Shown here: piece after piece, positions 1 through 9,237 of the stretch
How the letters are laid out: each line of letters starts with the position of its first letter
Numbering within the stretch: the stretch's first letter is position 1
NCBI GenBank assembly: GCA_001873705.1
Contig: MNZR01000239.1
Location: 1 to 34,356, forward strand
Reading direction: 5' to 3'
Origin: Syntrophobacteraceae bacterium CG2_30_61_12
GTDB lineage: Bacteria; Desulfobacterota; Syntrophobacteria; Syntrophobacterales; DSM-9756
Length of the DNA: 34,356 nt
Position numbers and translations under genes: made by a program
The notes under the pieces: model-generated
What the model was told of the DNA's origin: nothing
What the model saw: only the letters and a program-made list of their open reading frames with translations
The model's database searches: none

Positions 1-34
1 CACGAATTGAAATTTTTTATCCTTAACCAATATA
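1..34 (+). repeat. Right end of a MITE-like repeat copy, cut by the window edge
   Basis: CACGAATTGAAATTTTTTATCCTTAACCAATATA matches the right end of the copy at 16384 (CGCGAAATGAAACTTTTTACCCTTAACCGGTATA). Confidence 0.7.
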
Positions 35-57
35 TCTCCGGCAGTGCTCAGCATACC

Positions 58-673
58 TTATTTTGCATAGGCAAAAACCAGCTCAGGATTGAGCCCATTG
101 GTCCAGGGGGGCGGTAGAATTTTTCCGGCCGTTTTTCAGGCGTTTGCCCTTGAAGTAACTGTCTTCGTCCGTCACTTTATCGCCTTCAAAACCGTCCACC
201 ATGTTGAAAACATTGGTGAAGCCGGCCTATTCCAGACGTTCGACGGCTGCGGCGCTGCGCTGACCCAATCGGCACATGACCAAAATCGGCTCGTCCGGTT
301 TGAACCTGGCCTTAACCTGAGCCTCGAAATCCGGATTGCTGACCAGAGCGAAAGCCTTCTTCTCTGCATTCCACTGACCCGACCAAAGCTCGGAAGGAAT
401 ATTAACCGCCATCGGAGCGTGACCTACAAAGTCATATTCCTCCGGGGTCTTCACATCGAGTACCTTCACTTTCTGCTGGTCGGCTTTCCACATCTCGTAG
501 GCTTCCGCAGCGGTGACGTATTTACCCAAACTGGTGTGTTTCTTCGGGTCCGCTGGCGCATCGCCACCAAATGCGACGGCGATAAGAAGAAGGAAAATAG
601 TGAGGCATGAAAACCAAATCACTGGAAGTGACATGTACAAAGATCTTTTCATACTGATCTCCTCCGTTGGCAA
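58..673 (-). pseudogene. Rhodanese-like domain protein, disrupted (in-frame TAG plus C-terminal frameshift)
   Basis: ORF 227-673 encodes a signal/anchor plus a rhodanese-like domain (KVLDVKTPEEYDFVGHAPMAVNIP...ILVMCRLGQRSAAAVERLE). It stops at TAG (227-229). The same frame continues AGFTNVFNMVDGFEGDKVTDEDSYFKGKRLKNGRK. After a 1-nt frame change, PPWTNGLNPELVFAYAK* ends at 58. Confidence 0.8.
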
Positions 674-753
674 ACCGCTCCCCCATATCCACCAAGGGCA
701 TTATGGACAAAATGCCCACGATTGCCAGATAATTCCGCCGGATTAGCCGAATC

Positions 754-858
754 AAACGCGTTGAGAATCAATTCCTTCACTTCTTGTTGCCCCCTTGCCG
801 GCAGCGTCAGCATCTTGCCCGCATTGGGTAATGAAAGATCTCATCCTAAACCGGTATA
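754..858 (-). repeat. MITE-like repeat copy, diverged
   Basis: Reverse complement TATACCGGTTTAGGATGAGATCTTTCATTACCCAATGCGGGCAAGATGCTGACGCTGCCGG... aligns over about 105 bp. Confidence 0.75.
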
Positions 859-976
859 ATTGCCCCCTAGCCTCGGGGATATTGGTGGCCTGACTCTTGA
901 CTATCCGCTAATCAGCCGTGCGAGAGTCAGTCAGTCATCGCTGGTGATGGAACTTCTTGATCGATTGGAAATAGTG

Positions 977-1001
977 GCGCCCTCCCCTGCAGGGGAAGGG
1001 C
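977..1001. repeat. Hairpin downstream of dsrP (possible terminator)
   Basis: CGCCCTCCCCTGCAGGGGAAGGGCG forms a GC-rich stem with one bulge, about 90 bp after dsrP. No strong U-tract. Confidence 0.45.
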
Positions 1002-1091
1002 GTCTGCCTTGCGCGATTCATCCGCTTTGAGGCCCATCGGATCTCGCCAGCGGTGTGCGGAGCAATTGCCGACGGTAGTCGGGCACAACGG

Positions 1092-2246
1092 CTAGAGGTT
1101 TTCTTCCTTCACCGCGATGGCCACCTTATAGAGCACCGTGAGCACCAGGAAACCGGTGGCGTAAACGCCGATGGTGATCCCCAGTTCCGGGAAGGTCGGC
1201 CAGTATTCGGTGACCGTGTTGAAGGGGTTGGGAATGAAGCCGGTGATCACCAGGCCCAGGCCCTTTTCCAGCCAGAGCGCGATAAACACCAGCACGCAGG
1301 CGATCTTCAGGGTCTTTTCCTGGCTCCGCTTCTTCTTGCTGAGCAGCATCAGCACCGCGATCACCGACAGGATCGCCGACAGCCACATGAACGGCATCAG
1401 CTTGCCATGGCCTTCGAGGCCGCTGAACTGGTAGATGAACCCTTCCATGTGCGACGGTATGCCGCTGTAGAAGGAAGTGAACAGTTCCAGCAGCACAAAG
1501 AACACGTTCACGCACATGGCGTAGGCGACCACCTGGCTGAGCTTCTCGAAGGCTTCGTCGCCCGGATCGAATTTGCTCCGCTTACGCACGAAATAGGCCA
1601 GCAGAATCAGCAGCGACGGACCGGCGGCGAAGGCAGAGGCGAGAAAGCGCGGCGCCAGAATGGCGGTCAGCCAGAAGTGGCGGCCGGGAAGACCCGCATA
1701 CAGAAACGCGGTCACCGTATGGATGCTGACCGCCCAGGGAATGGACAGATAGATCAGCGGTTTGACCCAGGCCGGCGCGGCCACGCCCTTGCGTTCGGCC
1801 CCGAGCACGGTCCAGCCGATCACAATATTCAAAAACAGATAGCCGTTCAGGACCACCATGTCCCAGAACAGCACTGAATTGGGCGTCGGGTAAAGCAGCA
1901 CGTTTAGGAGCCGCATGGGTTTCCCGAGATCCACCACGATGAACAACAGGCACATGGTGACCGATGCCACCGCCAGGAATTCACCCAGGATGGTGATTTT
2001 GCCGAATACCTTCACATGGTGGAGGTAATAGGGCAGCACCACCATCACCGCCGATGCCGCCACCCCGACCAGAAAGGTGAATTGTGCGATATAAAAGCCC
2101 CAGGACACGTCCCGACTCATGCCGGTGATCCTCAGACCCTGGTTTAGCTGCAGCAGGTAGCAGCCGAACCCGATCCCGGCCAAGACCAGGAGCGTCACGA
2201 GCAAACGCCAATAGCTCTTGCTTCCTTCCAGCGCTTTTTCCAGCAT
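1092..2246 (-). CDS. dsrP: DsrP, NrfD/PsrC-type integral membrane subunit of the DsrMKJOP complex
   Basis: 384 aa polytopic membrane protein (MSRDVSWGFYIAQFTFLVGVAASAVMVVLPYYLHH...). Position downstream of dsrO in a complete dsrMKJOP order. Confidence 0.92.
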   Translation of the reverse strand: MLEKALEGSKSYWRLLVTLLVLAGIGFGCYLLQLNQGLRITGMSRDVSWGFYIAQFTFLVGVAASAVMVVLPYYLHHVKVFGKITILGEFLAVASVTMCLLFIVVDLGKPMRLLNVLLYPTPNSVLFWDMVVLNGYLFLNIVIGWTVLGAERKGVAAPAWVKPLIYLSIPWAVSIHTVTAFLYAGLPGRHFWLTAILAPRFLASAFAAGPSLLILLAYFVRKRSKFDPGDEAFEKLSQVVAYAMCVNVFFVLLELFTSFYSGIPSHMEGFIYQFSGLEGHGKLMPFMWLSAILSVIAVLMLLSKKKRSQEKTLKIACVLVFIALWLEKGLGLVITGFIPNPFNTVTEYWPTFPELGITIGVYATGFLVLTVLYKVAIAVKEENL

Positions 2247-2255
2247 GGTGCTCCC

Positions 2256-3044
2256 TCACACGATATAGTAAACGTTCGGTCCGGTTCCCAGTTCGTTTTT
2301 GCGGCGGATGGTGTAATGCTGCTTCAACAGCTCACGGACCGGCGAAGTCGGATCGCCGAGGTTGCCGAAGGTGAGCGCCTTGGCCTTGCACACTTCGACG
2401 CAGGCGGGATAGAGATTCTTCGCCAGCCGTTCGGCGCAGAAGTTGCATTTTTCCACCACGCCCTTGGTCCGGGTGGGGAACTGCATATTGAGTTCCTTGA
2501 TGAACGGTCGCGGGTCCTGCCAGTTGAAGCTGCGCGATCCGTAGGGGCAGCCGGCCATGCAATAGCGGCAGCCGATGCAGCGGTGAAAGTCCATCATCAC
2601 CACGCCGTCCTCGGGGCGCTTGAAGGTCGCCTGGGTCGGGCAGACCCGCACGCAAGGCGGGTTGCTGCAATGGTTGCAGAGCAACAGGAACGGTTTGCCC
2701 TTAGCCTCGGCGGGCGGATACTCATGACCCTCGGTGGGGAAGGCGTGCTGGTAGAGGTCGGTCCAGAGCCACTTGATTTCCCGTTTCGGGTCGGCGATTT
2801 CCGGAACATTGTGAATGCCGTGGCAGGCCGTCATGCAATCGGTGCAGGGCTGCTTCTCCTGGTAGTCCCAGCACTTTTTCATGTCGATCACCATCGCCCA
2901 CTGGAGAGCACCCGCCGCTTCCGCGGCCGCTTCATGACCCGCCTCCTGGGTCGCCGCGAACACGTTCCAGACCCGTACACCGCTCAACCCCAGAACGGAG
3001 AGTCCTCCTATCTTCAAGAAGCTTCTTCTGCTCCCATCCATCAT
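2256..3044 (-). CDS. dsrO: DsrO, periplasmic Tat-exported ferredoxin-like iron-sulfur subunit
   Basis: Tat motif SRRSFLKIGG and multiple 4Fe-4S cysteine motifs (CNHCSNPPCVRVCP, CIGCRYCMAGCPYG). The ORF-track start (3143) is upstream of the likely ATG at 3042-3044, which overlaps the dsrJ stop. Confidence 0.92.
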   Translation of the reverse strand: MMDGSRRSFLKIGGLSVLGLSGVRVWNVFAATQEAGHEAAAEAAGALQWAMVIDMKKCWDYQEKQPCTDCMTACHGIHNVPEIADPKREIKWLWTDLYQHAFPTEGHEYPPAEAKGKPFLLLCNHCSNPPCVRVCPTQATFKRPEDGVVMMDFHRCIGCRYCMAGCPYGSRSFNWQDPRPFIKELNMQFPTRTKGVVEKCNFCAERLAKNLYPACVEVCKAKALTFGNLGDPTSPVRELLKQHYTIRRKNELGTGPNVYYIV

Positions 3045-3427
3045 TGATTCTCCTTCGGTGCGATGTGGCAGTCCCAGCAATATGGCGTCACCCCGGCGTA
3101 GTTGTGGCATTGGTCGCAGAATTTGACCTTGCTGGTGTGGCATTCCATACAGGTGTTCTGCAAACTCGGGTTGAATTCCTTGCCGTCGAGGCCGACGTAG
3201 ACCCGATTGGCCTGGCGCACCACCTGATCACGCCAGTCGTTGAGCAGTTGCATGTGGCCGGCCTTCATGAAGGCGAGCGACTGCACGCAGGTTTTCTGCT
3301 CTTTCGGCAGTTCCGGTTTCGGCGCCGGCGCCGCTCCCCCAATGTTGTACAGGAAGGGGAAGGTGAACAGCCCGACAAGAATCAGCAGCCCGGGAATGAT
3401 CTTGTTGGCATCATAGATCTTCATCAT
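3041..3427 (-). CDS. dsrJ: DsrJ, triheme cytochrome c
   Basis: Three CXXCH motifs (CMECH, CDQCH, CWDCH) and an N-terminal membrane segment. GAGGAGG ribosome-binding site just before MMKIYDANK. The track start at 3439 is less likely. Confidence 0.9.
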   Translation of the reverse strand: MMKIYDANKIIPGLLILVGLFTFPFLYNIGGAAPAPKPELPKEQKTCVQSLAFMKAGHMQLLNDWRDQVVRQANRVYVGLDGKEFNPSLQNTCMECHTSKVKFCDQCHNYAGVTPYCWDCHIAPKENQ

Positions 3428-5033
3428 CTTCCTCCTCAAAGCCGGGGAGCGGTTCGCTACGCAGATCCGTCGTGCGCTGCTTTTCCCCTTCCATCACGAG
3501 CGCGTTTCCAACCAGTTCATGGACCCCGGTAACTCCCACATCCGGGACCCAATAATCCATCAGGGCCGGCAGCACCGCGCGGTCGATGGCGCAGATACAG
3601 GACAGCATGTTGACTCCGTGCTTGTCGTGCACGTGCTTGACCGCGTTGGCCCTGGGGAGTCCGCCGCGCATCCGCATTTCCAGGTATTCACCGGCGTTCA
3701 GACCGGCCCCGGAACCGCAGCAGAAGGTGCGCTCGCGAATGGTGTTTTCGGGCATTTCGAAGAAGTTGTTGCACACGTTCTTGATCACGTAGCGCGGTTC
3801 TTCCAGCAGTCCCATGCCGCGGGCGGGGTTGCAGGAATCGTGGTAGGTGACCCGGAGCTTATCGTTGCGGCTGGGGTCCAGCTTGAGTTTGCCGTGCTTG
3901 ATGAGGTCCGCGGTGAATTCAACGATGTGGATCATCTTGGTGGCACTGGCGTTGTCGAATACCGTGCCGGTGATCGGCGACTTCGGAACTTCCAGGAAGT
4001 CGGCCGGTCCGTTCATGGTTTCCATGTACTGGTTGATCACCCGCCACATGTGACCGCATTCGCCGCCGATGATGTATTTGACTCCGAGGCGCTTGGCTTC
4101 GGCGTACATCTTGGCGTTGAGCCGCTTCATGGTTTCATGGGAAGTGAAGAAACCGAAGTTGCCGCCCTCGGACGCGTAGGTGCTCCAGGTATAATCCAAC
4201 CCGATTTCATGGAACAGCATCAGGTAACCCATCAGGGTGTAGGTGCCGGGATCGGCGAACACGTCCCCGGACGGGGTGACGAAGAGGATTTCGGCGCCCT
4301 TGCGATTGAGCGAGGGTTCCACCCGGACCCCGGTCACCTCTTCGATTTCATCGACGAAAAAGTCCATCATGTCCTTGAAGGCGTGGGGCTGAATCCCCAA
4401 ATGGTTACCGGTGCGGAAACAGTTGGCCGCCGGTGCCGCCACCCAGTCCACGTTGCAGCCGATCAGGTTGAGCAGTTCGCGACCGATGATGGTCACTTCC
4501 GCGGTGTCGATCCCGTAGGGGCAGAACACCGAGCAACGCCGGCATTCGGAGCACTGGAACAGGTAGTAAAACCATTCCTTGAGCACTTTTTCGGTGAGTT
4601 CACGGCCGCCCGAATATTTCTTGAACATCCGCCCGAAGGTGGTGAAATTGCCGCGGTAGACCGAGCGCAGCAGTTCCGCCCGGAGCACCGGCATGTTCTT
4701 GGGGTCGCCGGTGCCGATGAAGAAATGGCACTTATCGGCGCAGGCCCCGCAGCGCACGCAGATATCCATGAACAGTTTGAACGAACGGAACTTTTCCAGC
4801 CGTTCCTTCATCCCGTCCAGCAGGATTTCCTGCCAGTTCGCGGGCAGCTTCCAATCGTCTTCCTCGGGCCGCCATTCGCGCGGATTGGGCAGGCCGAGGA
4901 TTTCAAGATTGTGCGGTTTGCAGGCATAGAGGTAATTACCGGGCTTGAACTCCACCGGGGTTTCCATCCACCCCTGTTGTGGCGGCCGGTGATCGATTTT
5001 TGCAAGTTGGTCTGGTTTGGGAACATTCGCCAT
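3411..5033 (-). CDS. dsrK: DsrK, HdrD-like iron-sulfur subunit
   Basis: 540 aa with two 4Fe-4S motifs (CVRCGACADKCHFF, CSECRRCSVFCPYG) and a CCG-type motif (FCCGSGAGLN). Operon context. Confidence 0.93.
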   Translation of the reverse strand: MANVPKPDQLAKIDHRPPQQGWMETPVEFKPGNYLYACKPHNLEILGLPNPREWRPEEDDWKLPANWQEILLDGMKERLEKFRSFKLFMDICVRCGACADKCHFFIGTGDPKNMPVLRAELLRSVYRGNFTTFGRMFKKYSGGRELTEKVLKEWFYYLFQCSECRRCSVFCPYGIDTAEVTIIGRELLNLIGCNVDWVAAPAANCFRTGNHLGIQPHAFKDMMDFFVDEIEEVTGVRVEPSLNRKGAEILFVTPSGDVFADPGTYTLMGYLMLFHEIGLDYTWSTYASEGGNFGFFTSHETMKRLNAKMYAEAKRLGVKYIIGGECGHMWRVINQYMETMNGPADFLEVPKSPITGTVFDNASATKMIHIVEFTADLIKHGKLKLDPSRNDKLRVTYHDSCNPARGMGLLEEPRYVIKNVCNNFFEMPENTIRERTFCCGSGAGLNAGEYLEMRMRGGLPRANAVKHVHDKHGVNMLSCICAIDRAVLPALMDYWVPDVGVTGVHELVGNALVMEGEKQRTTDLRSEPLPGFEEEDDEDL

Positions 5034-5035
5034 GG

Positions 5036-6040
5036 TTACTCCTTCTCCACCGGTAGGCCAGCCTCAATCATCTTTTCCCTGAACTCTTCTTCATACTCGT
5101 CGTAGGTATGGGTCTTGACCGGGTAATTCCAAGGATTCACATGCCGCACGAAGCGGCTGTTGTTGGCCAGGTTGCGGGTCGGGCTGAGAAACACTCCGGC
5201 CAAATGCACCAGTTTACTGAACGGAAAATAGGCAAACAACACACTCACCAGGAAGATGTGGATGTAAAAAATGGAGCCCACCCCTTCCACCACCGTTGGT
5301 TGCAACGCGGCCAGTCCCAGGGTCATTTGCTTGACCCCGATGATGTCGACCTTGATGAAATAGCGCATCAAAATGCCGGTCAGACCGATACTGAAGATGA
5401 GGACCAGCGGGAAATAATCCGCCGGCAGCGAAATGTATTTCAATTGCGGCACCAGGTAGCGGCGCGCGAACAGGTAGGCGATTGCGGCCAAGAGCACCGC
5501 GCCGGAAAGATAAAAGCGGGGCACCCCCACTTCCAGGAAGCCGTCCAGCCCCTCGAGGCCGCGCACCAAGCCGGCCACCGGTTCGGAAAAGAACCGAAAA
5601 TGGCGGATCAGAATCACCAAAAACGCATAATGGAAGGCGATCGCCCCCAGCCATAGCCATTTGGCCGAACCGTAGAGCAGCTTCGGACCCTCGCGCAGTT
5701 CCAGCTTGACGTTGCGAAACAGCGATCGGAACAGAAACACTTCGAAGAACATCCGTTTGAGGACGCCCTTGGTGTCGACCGGATTCTCGATCGGGCTCCA
5801 TTTTACCCATGGGAGAGACTTCTGCTGCCCGCAGGTGGTCGGAATGCGGAACGGCACGGGGGAACGCGCCCAACCCACGATCCGATACACCATGCCGAAC
5901 AGGAAGATCGCGAACGCCAGATAGGGGATCAGCACTCCGAACAAAAAGTGCATCCCTATGAGGCCCGCGCCGACCCAGGAGAGCAAAACGAGCACCACCA
6001 CGGCCACAAGTGAAAAAACGACGGATTCCTTGGGGTTCAT
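5036..6040 (-). CDS. dsrM: DsrM, NarI-like cytochrome b membrane subunit
   Basis: 334 aa polytopic protein with conserved histidines, directly upstream of dsrK. Confidence 0.92.
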   Translation of the reverse strand: MNPKESVVFSLVAVVVLVLLSWVGAGLIGMHFLFGVLIPYLAFAIFLFGMVYRIVGWARSPVPFRIPTTCGQQKSLPWVKWSPIENPVDTKGVLKRMFFEVFLFRSLFRNVKLELREGPKLLYGSAKWLWLGAIAFHYAFLVILIRHFRFFSEPVAGLVRGLEGLDGFLEVGVPRFYLSGAVLLAAIAYLFARRYLVPQLKYISLPADYFPLVLIFSIGLTGILMRYFIKVDIIGVKQMTLGLAALQPTVVEGVGSIFYIHIFLVSVLFAYFPFSKLVHLAGVFLSPTRNLANNSRFVRHVNPWNYPVKTHTYDEYEEEFREKMIEAGLPVEKE

Positions 6041-6079
6041 TTAACGGCACCTCGCTTTACATTTGGTTAATAATGGATG

Positions 6080-6619
6080 TTATGATTCAGGGACTCGGGA
6101 GCGCTGCGCCCGTTTCTCCCATAAAGCATTGGCGCGTTCCAGAAGCTTGCCGGCCCGCTGTTCGCTTTCCTTGACCCTGATGCTGTAAAGCTGGGCCCGG
6201 CAGTTGGTGTAAATGTCGAACGCCAGCAGGGCCAGCCGATCGATGCGGGGGGCAAATTGCCGGAGTTGGCGAGACAGTTCCGGTTCCTCCAGGTCCTCGG
6301 CCAGCACGTCGCTCAACACGCGTTTCAGCTGGAAGATGAAAACCAGGGCCCGCGCCGGGCTGAAATCCTGCAGCGCCCGTACCCGAATGATATCGTCGAG
6401 AAACGTGGTGGCTTCCACTTCGTCCTTGTTTTCCAGCAGCAGGTCCAAAATTCCGTTGAGGCCGTCGCGAACGGTCCGGCCCACCGGATTGGCGAAGGGA
6501 TCTTGTTCTTTTTTCAGGAACTGAGCGGTTTCTTCCGGGTAGGAATCGATCACCGCCTGGAACCAGCCGGTGAGTATTGCGGAACGTTTCTTTGCTAAAA
6601 GTTTCTCAAATGCCATCAT
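6080..6619 (-). CDS. RsbRD N-terminal-domain-like protein at the head of the dsr operon
   Basis: About 180 aa helical protein (FEKLLAKKRSAILTGWFQAVIDSYPEETAQFLKKEQDPFANPVG...), typical of RsbRD_N-like proteins. 40 bp upstream of dsrM on the same strand. Confidence 0.75.
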   Translation of the reverse strand: MMAFEKLLAKKRSAILTGWFQAVIDSYPEETAQFLKKEQDPFANPVGRTVRDGLNGILDLLLENKDEVEATTFLDDIIRVRALQDFSPARALVFIFQLKRVLSDVLAEDLEEPELSRQLRQFAPRIDRLALLAFDIYTNCRAQLYSIRVKESEQRAGKLLERANALWEKRAQRSRVPES

Positions 6620-6887
6620 CACTTACCTTGCCTGTGCCGCGGTGCCATCCGTGGCCCACCGGGACGCCGAAGTCAACGGCCGCGGCGCCCGCGCCCGGCC
6701 GATGCGCACCCTGACGGCGGCCTGGAGACCGGACGCGCACCCGGCACCCGCTGGCTCCGTGGGCCTTCCACCTTATCTTGTGAACTAGCGCACTATAGAC
6801 CCATCCTGCAAGCCTGTCAAGGCTGATCCAACGGCCTTCTACCGACTTTCAACCGGTCGGGATGGACCCTTGAATAACCGCGTTGAC

Positions 6888-6915
6888 GGACCAAGGATGA
6901 GCCTTATCTTGGTCC
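6888..6915. repeat. Inverted repeat GGACCAAG-N12-CTTGGTCC
   Basis: Perfect 8-bp arms downstream of the radical SAM gene. No clear T-tract, so termination is not claimed. Confidence 0.5.
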
Positions 6916-7004
6916 TCTTGCCGCGCCAGATGCCATGCCGGGTGCTGGCCGCGAGCACGCGCGGTTGTTGGATTTCGGTTTCGCTGCAGGAAACAGCGGG
7001 TCGC

Positions 7005-9101
7005 TCACCTTTCATCTCGCACCCTCCCTCGGATCGTTCCGGCCAAGGTTTCGATATAGCGCCCCTTCCCTGGTCGATTGTTGTAGCGGAAGATCGTGTC
7101 CACCAACTGCCGGTGCAGACGTCCAAAACGCTCTGCATAGAGCCGGCTCAGCCACCGGTAGTACTTTTCCATGCTCTTCATGTTCTGGGTGAATTGAACC
7201 GTCACCAATTCGTCGATCAGGCGATCGACCGCACCGTCGAAGAACCCGTCCATGGACGGCTCAGGGCCATTCGGTATGGGTTGATAGCATTGCACGAAAA
7301 CATAGGCCCCCGGCAGCGAGCGGAGAAAGCGAAACCGTTCCAGGTCCTCGGCCAGGGTCGTTCGGTAACCGTACATGCAGATAAATTCGACGTTATCCGA
7401 TGCGCGGAAATCGAATAGGCCATATTTTTCCAGGACCAGGTCGAGTCCGCTGCAGTCATTCAGGCTGAAATGATAGTTGCGGCGGGTGAAGCGGGTATTG
7501 GAACAATGAATTCGCTTCAGCAGATCGGCCCGCTTTCGATCGACCAATCGGATATCCAGGGTCTGGGTGAAATTCACCTGAATCCGGCGAGACGCCATCT
7601 GTTCCAACAGCGATTCCGCACCGGGTGCCGCCAGCAAGTTGTCGTCGAGAAGAATGAGCTTGTTTCCGCGCCCGCCTTGCAACAAATCATCGAGATCGCC
7701 CACCAGCCGGGGCGAGCCCTCCTTTTTCGGTACGATGCAAAAAGCGCAGTGACGGGGACAGCCGCGGGTGAGAAACCCGATGGCCCGATCGCCGAGATTC
7801 GGGTACAGATCATAATCCGAAGGCAGACCCTCAATCTCCGCGGGCAGCCGCTGGTACAGATCGACTCCGGATCCGCCCAAATTCAGCTTGTCCCCGTAAT
7901 GGCGCTTCAGCGTCTCGATTTTTCGGCGCGTGTGGTCATTGTGGAAAACCGCGCTGGCGTACACTTCCGCCGCCGACCGAAGCAACGCGGTCCCGCGCGC
8001 CAGGGTCACTTTCCGGCCCTGGTTTTTGAAATGACGCGAGAGCTTCATCAGGGCCAGGTTGGGGAGGCGACTGTCCACATCGATCAGCAAGATATCCACG
8101 GTTCGCAACCGAATCGGCCTGCTCCTCGGCGGAGCCTTGGCCAGATCGAGGCGCAACCGTTCACGGAGCAACGCCGGGGGAGCGGTTCGGGCGATCCGTG
8201 GCGCTAGATTCACGATGAATTGAAAATTCGGCAACCATTGATCCCAGAACGTCATCCAGGTTGAGAGCCCGAGGCCTCCTACCCTGCACGCCGGCCGGTC
8301 GAACAGGATGACACCCGGCTGATCGAGCGGCGCCGGCGATTTCGGAAACGCATCGAGCAGGTGTCGACCGGCGTCGAGCGCTGGAATCAACAGTACTCGC
8401 GCTTCCGGAGGGAGCGCCGCCCAGCGGTCCTTTTCATGCCAGGCGGATTTGTCAACGGAAAAATGGTCCTGGAGCAACCCCCGCAGGCGATCGAGAATGT
8501 GCCGGGGGCCGAATCGCCGGTACGTCGCCCGGCGGTGCAGGTTCCTCAAAAAAGCACTCGGGTCGGTCAGCCGTGCCGTGGCGGAAAAAAGGGAATGAAA
8601 GCGACGCCGTCGAGTCCATGAGTCCATGAAATCGAAATCATCGGTCCCTGCATGGACCTTCCACCGCGACCCATACGCCAGGAGGAAACCATGCCGCAGC
8701 CTGGCGCGGCTGCAAATATTTCGCAATCTGCCGATAGTCCCGCCCAAATCCTGTTTCTTGAGCGGCTTCGGCAGCTCCGCCGAGCGCTGCTGAAGCCCGC
8801 CGACGAACAACTGCAGCGGGCTGGTTGAGGTATCCTGGGGACAATGCCAGGCCGCGAGATACTCAACCCCCATGGGGAGTACCGGATTCCCGTGAAGCCT
8901 GGCAAGATCGTGCGGGAACCAAGCCCAAAAAGCGGCGCTGTTCGCGGCCACCACGCACAGCCGAAGCTGCTCTAGTCGGGCCGGACCGCATTCGAATAGA
9001 TTCCATTTCGGCAAGCCGGGCGGATCCTGCCGATCATGCAAGACCAGGCTGCCGGTGCCGTTTTGGGTAGTGTTTCGATAACTCACGGTCAGCAAATACA
9101 C
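7005..9101 (-). CDS. Radical SAM protein with an uncharacterised N-terminal region
   Basis: CX3CX2C motif in GFLTRGCPRHCAFCIVPKKEG. Preceded by a B12-binding-like segment (VDILLIDVDSRLPNLALMKLSRHFKNQGRKVTLA). Start proposed as GTG at 9101 after GGGAGGAAAGC. The track start (9635) would run antisense through tetR. Confidence 0.75.
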   Translation of the reverse strand: MYLLTVSYRNTTQNGTGSLVLHDRQDPPGLPKWNLFECGPARLEQLRLCVVAANSAAFWAWFPHDLARLHGNPVLPMGVEYLAAWHCPQDTSTSPLQLFVGGLQQRSAELPKPLKKQDLGGTIGRLRNICSRARLRHGFLLAYGSRWKVHAGTDDFDFMDSWTRRRRFHSLFSATARLTDPSAFLRNLHRRATYRRFGPRHILDRLRGLLQDHFSVDKSAWHEKDRWAALPPEARVLLIPALDAGRHLLDAFPKSPAPLDQPGVILFDRPACRVGGLGLSTWMTFWDQWLPNFQFIVNLAPRIARTAPPALLRERLRLDLAKAPPRSRPIRLRTVDILLIDVDSRLPNLALMKLSRHFKNQGRKVTLARGTALLRSAAEVYASAVFHNDHTRRKIETLKRHYGDKLNLGGSGVDLYQRLPAEIEGLPSDYDLYPNLGDRAIGFLTRGCPRHCAFCIVPKKEGSPRLVGDLDDLLQGGRGNKLILLDDNLLAAPGAESLLEQMASRRIQVNFTQTLDIRLVDRKRADLLKRIHCSNTRFTRRNYHFSLNDCSGLDLVLEKYGLFDFRASDNVEFICMYGYRTTLAEDLERFRFLRSLPGAYVFVQCYQPIPNGPEPSMDGFFDGAVDRLIDELVTVQFTQNMKSMEKYYRWLSRLYAERFGRLHRQLVDTIFRYNNRPGKGRYIETLAGTIRGRVRDER

Positions 9102-9201
9102 GCTTTCCTCCCGGTCAGCCCTTCCTTGGCAAACCACCAATACCGGGCATTGCCCCACAGTGGCCGAATTCCATCGTCTTTCCTTGTATCCGCTTGCTGG
9201 T

Positions 9202-9237
9202 TGTTTTGCAAAGCCGGCATGCCGGCATTGACAAACA
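9202..9237. promoter_or_regulatory. Putative TetR operator in a divergent intergenic region
   Basis: Perfect 14-bp palindrome GCCGGCATGCCGGC (9213-9226) inside a larger dyad TGTTTnnCAA-n-core-n-TTGnnAAACA. 15 of 18 base pairs are symmetric. Confidence 0.6.

Noticed and set aside
227-229. Amber codon in the rhodanese gene read as pyrrolysine
   Set aside because: The downstream frameshift also disrupts the gene, and no pyl gene or catalytic reason is visible here. Decay or sequencing error is simpler.
977-1001. Confident rho-independent terminator of the dsr operon
   Set aside because: The stem is good but no run of U follows on the minus-strand transcript, so it is listed only as a hairpin.
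3519-5105. Long plus-strand ORF of 528 aa opposite dsrK
   Set aside because: Antisense shadow ORF of a high-GC gene. The minus-strand DsrK has clear iron-sulfur motifs.
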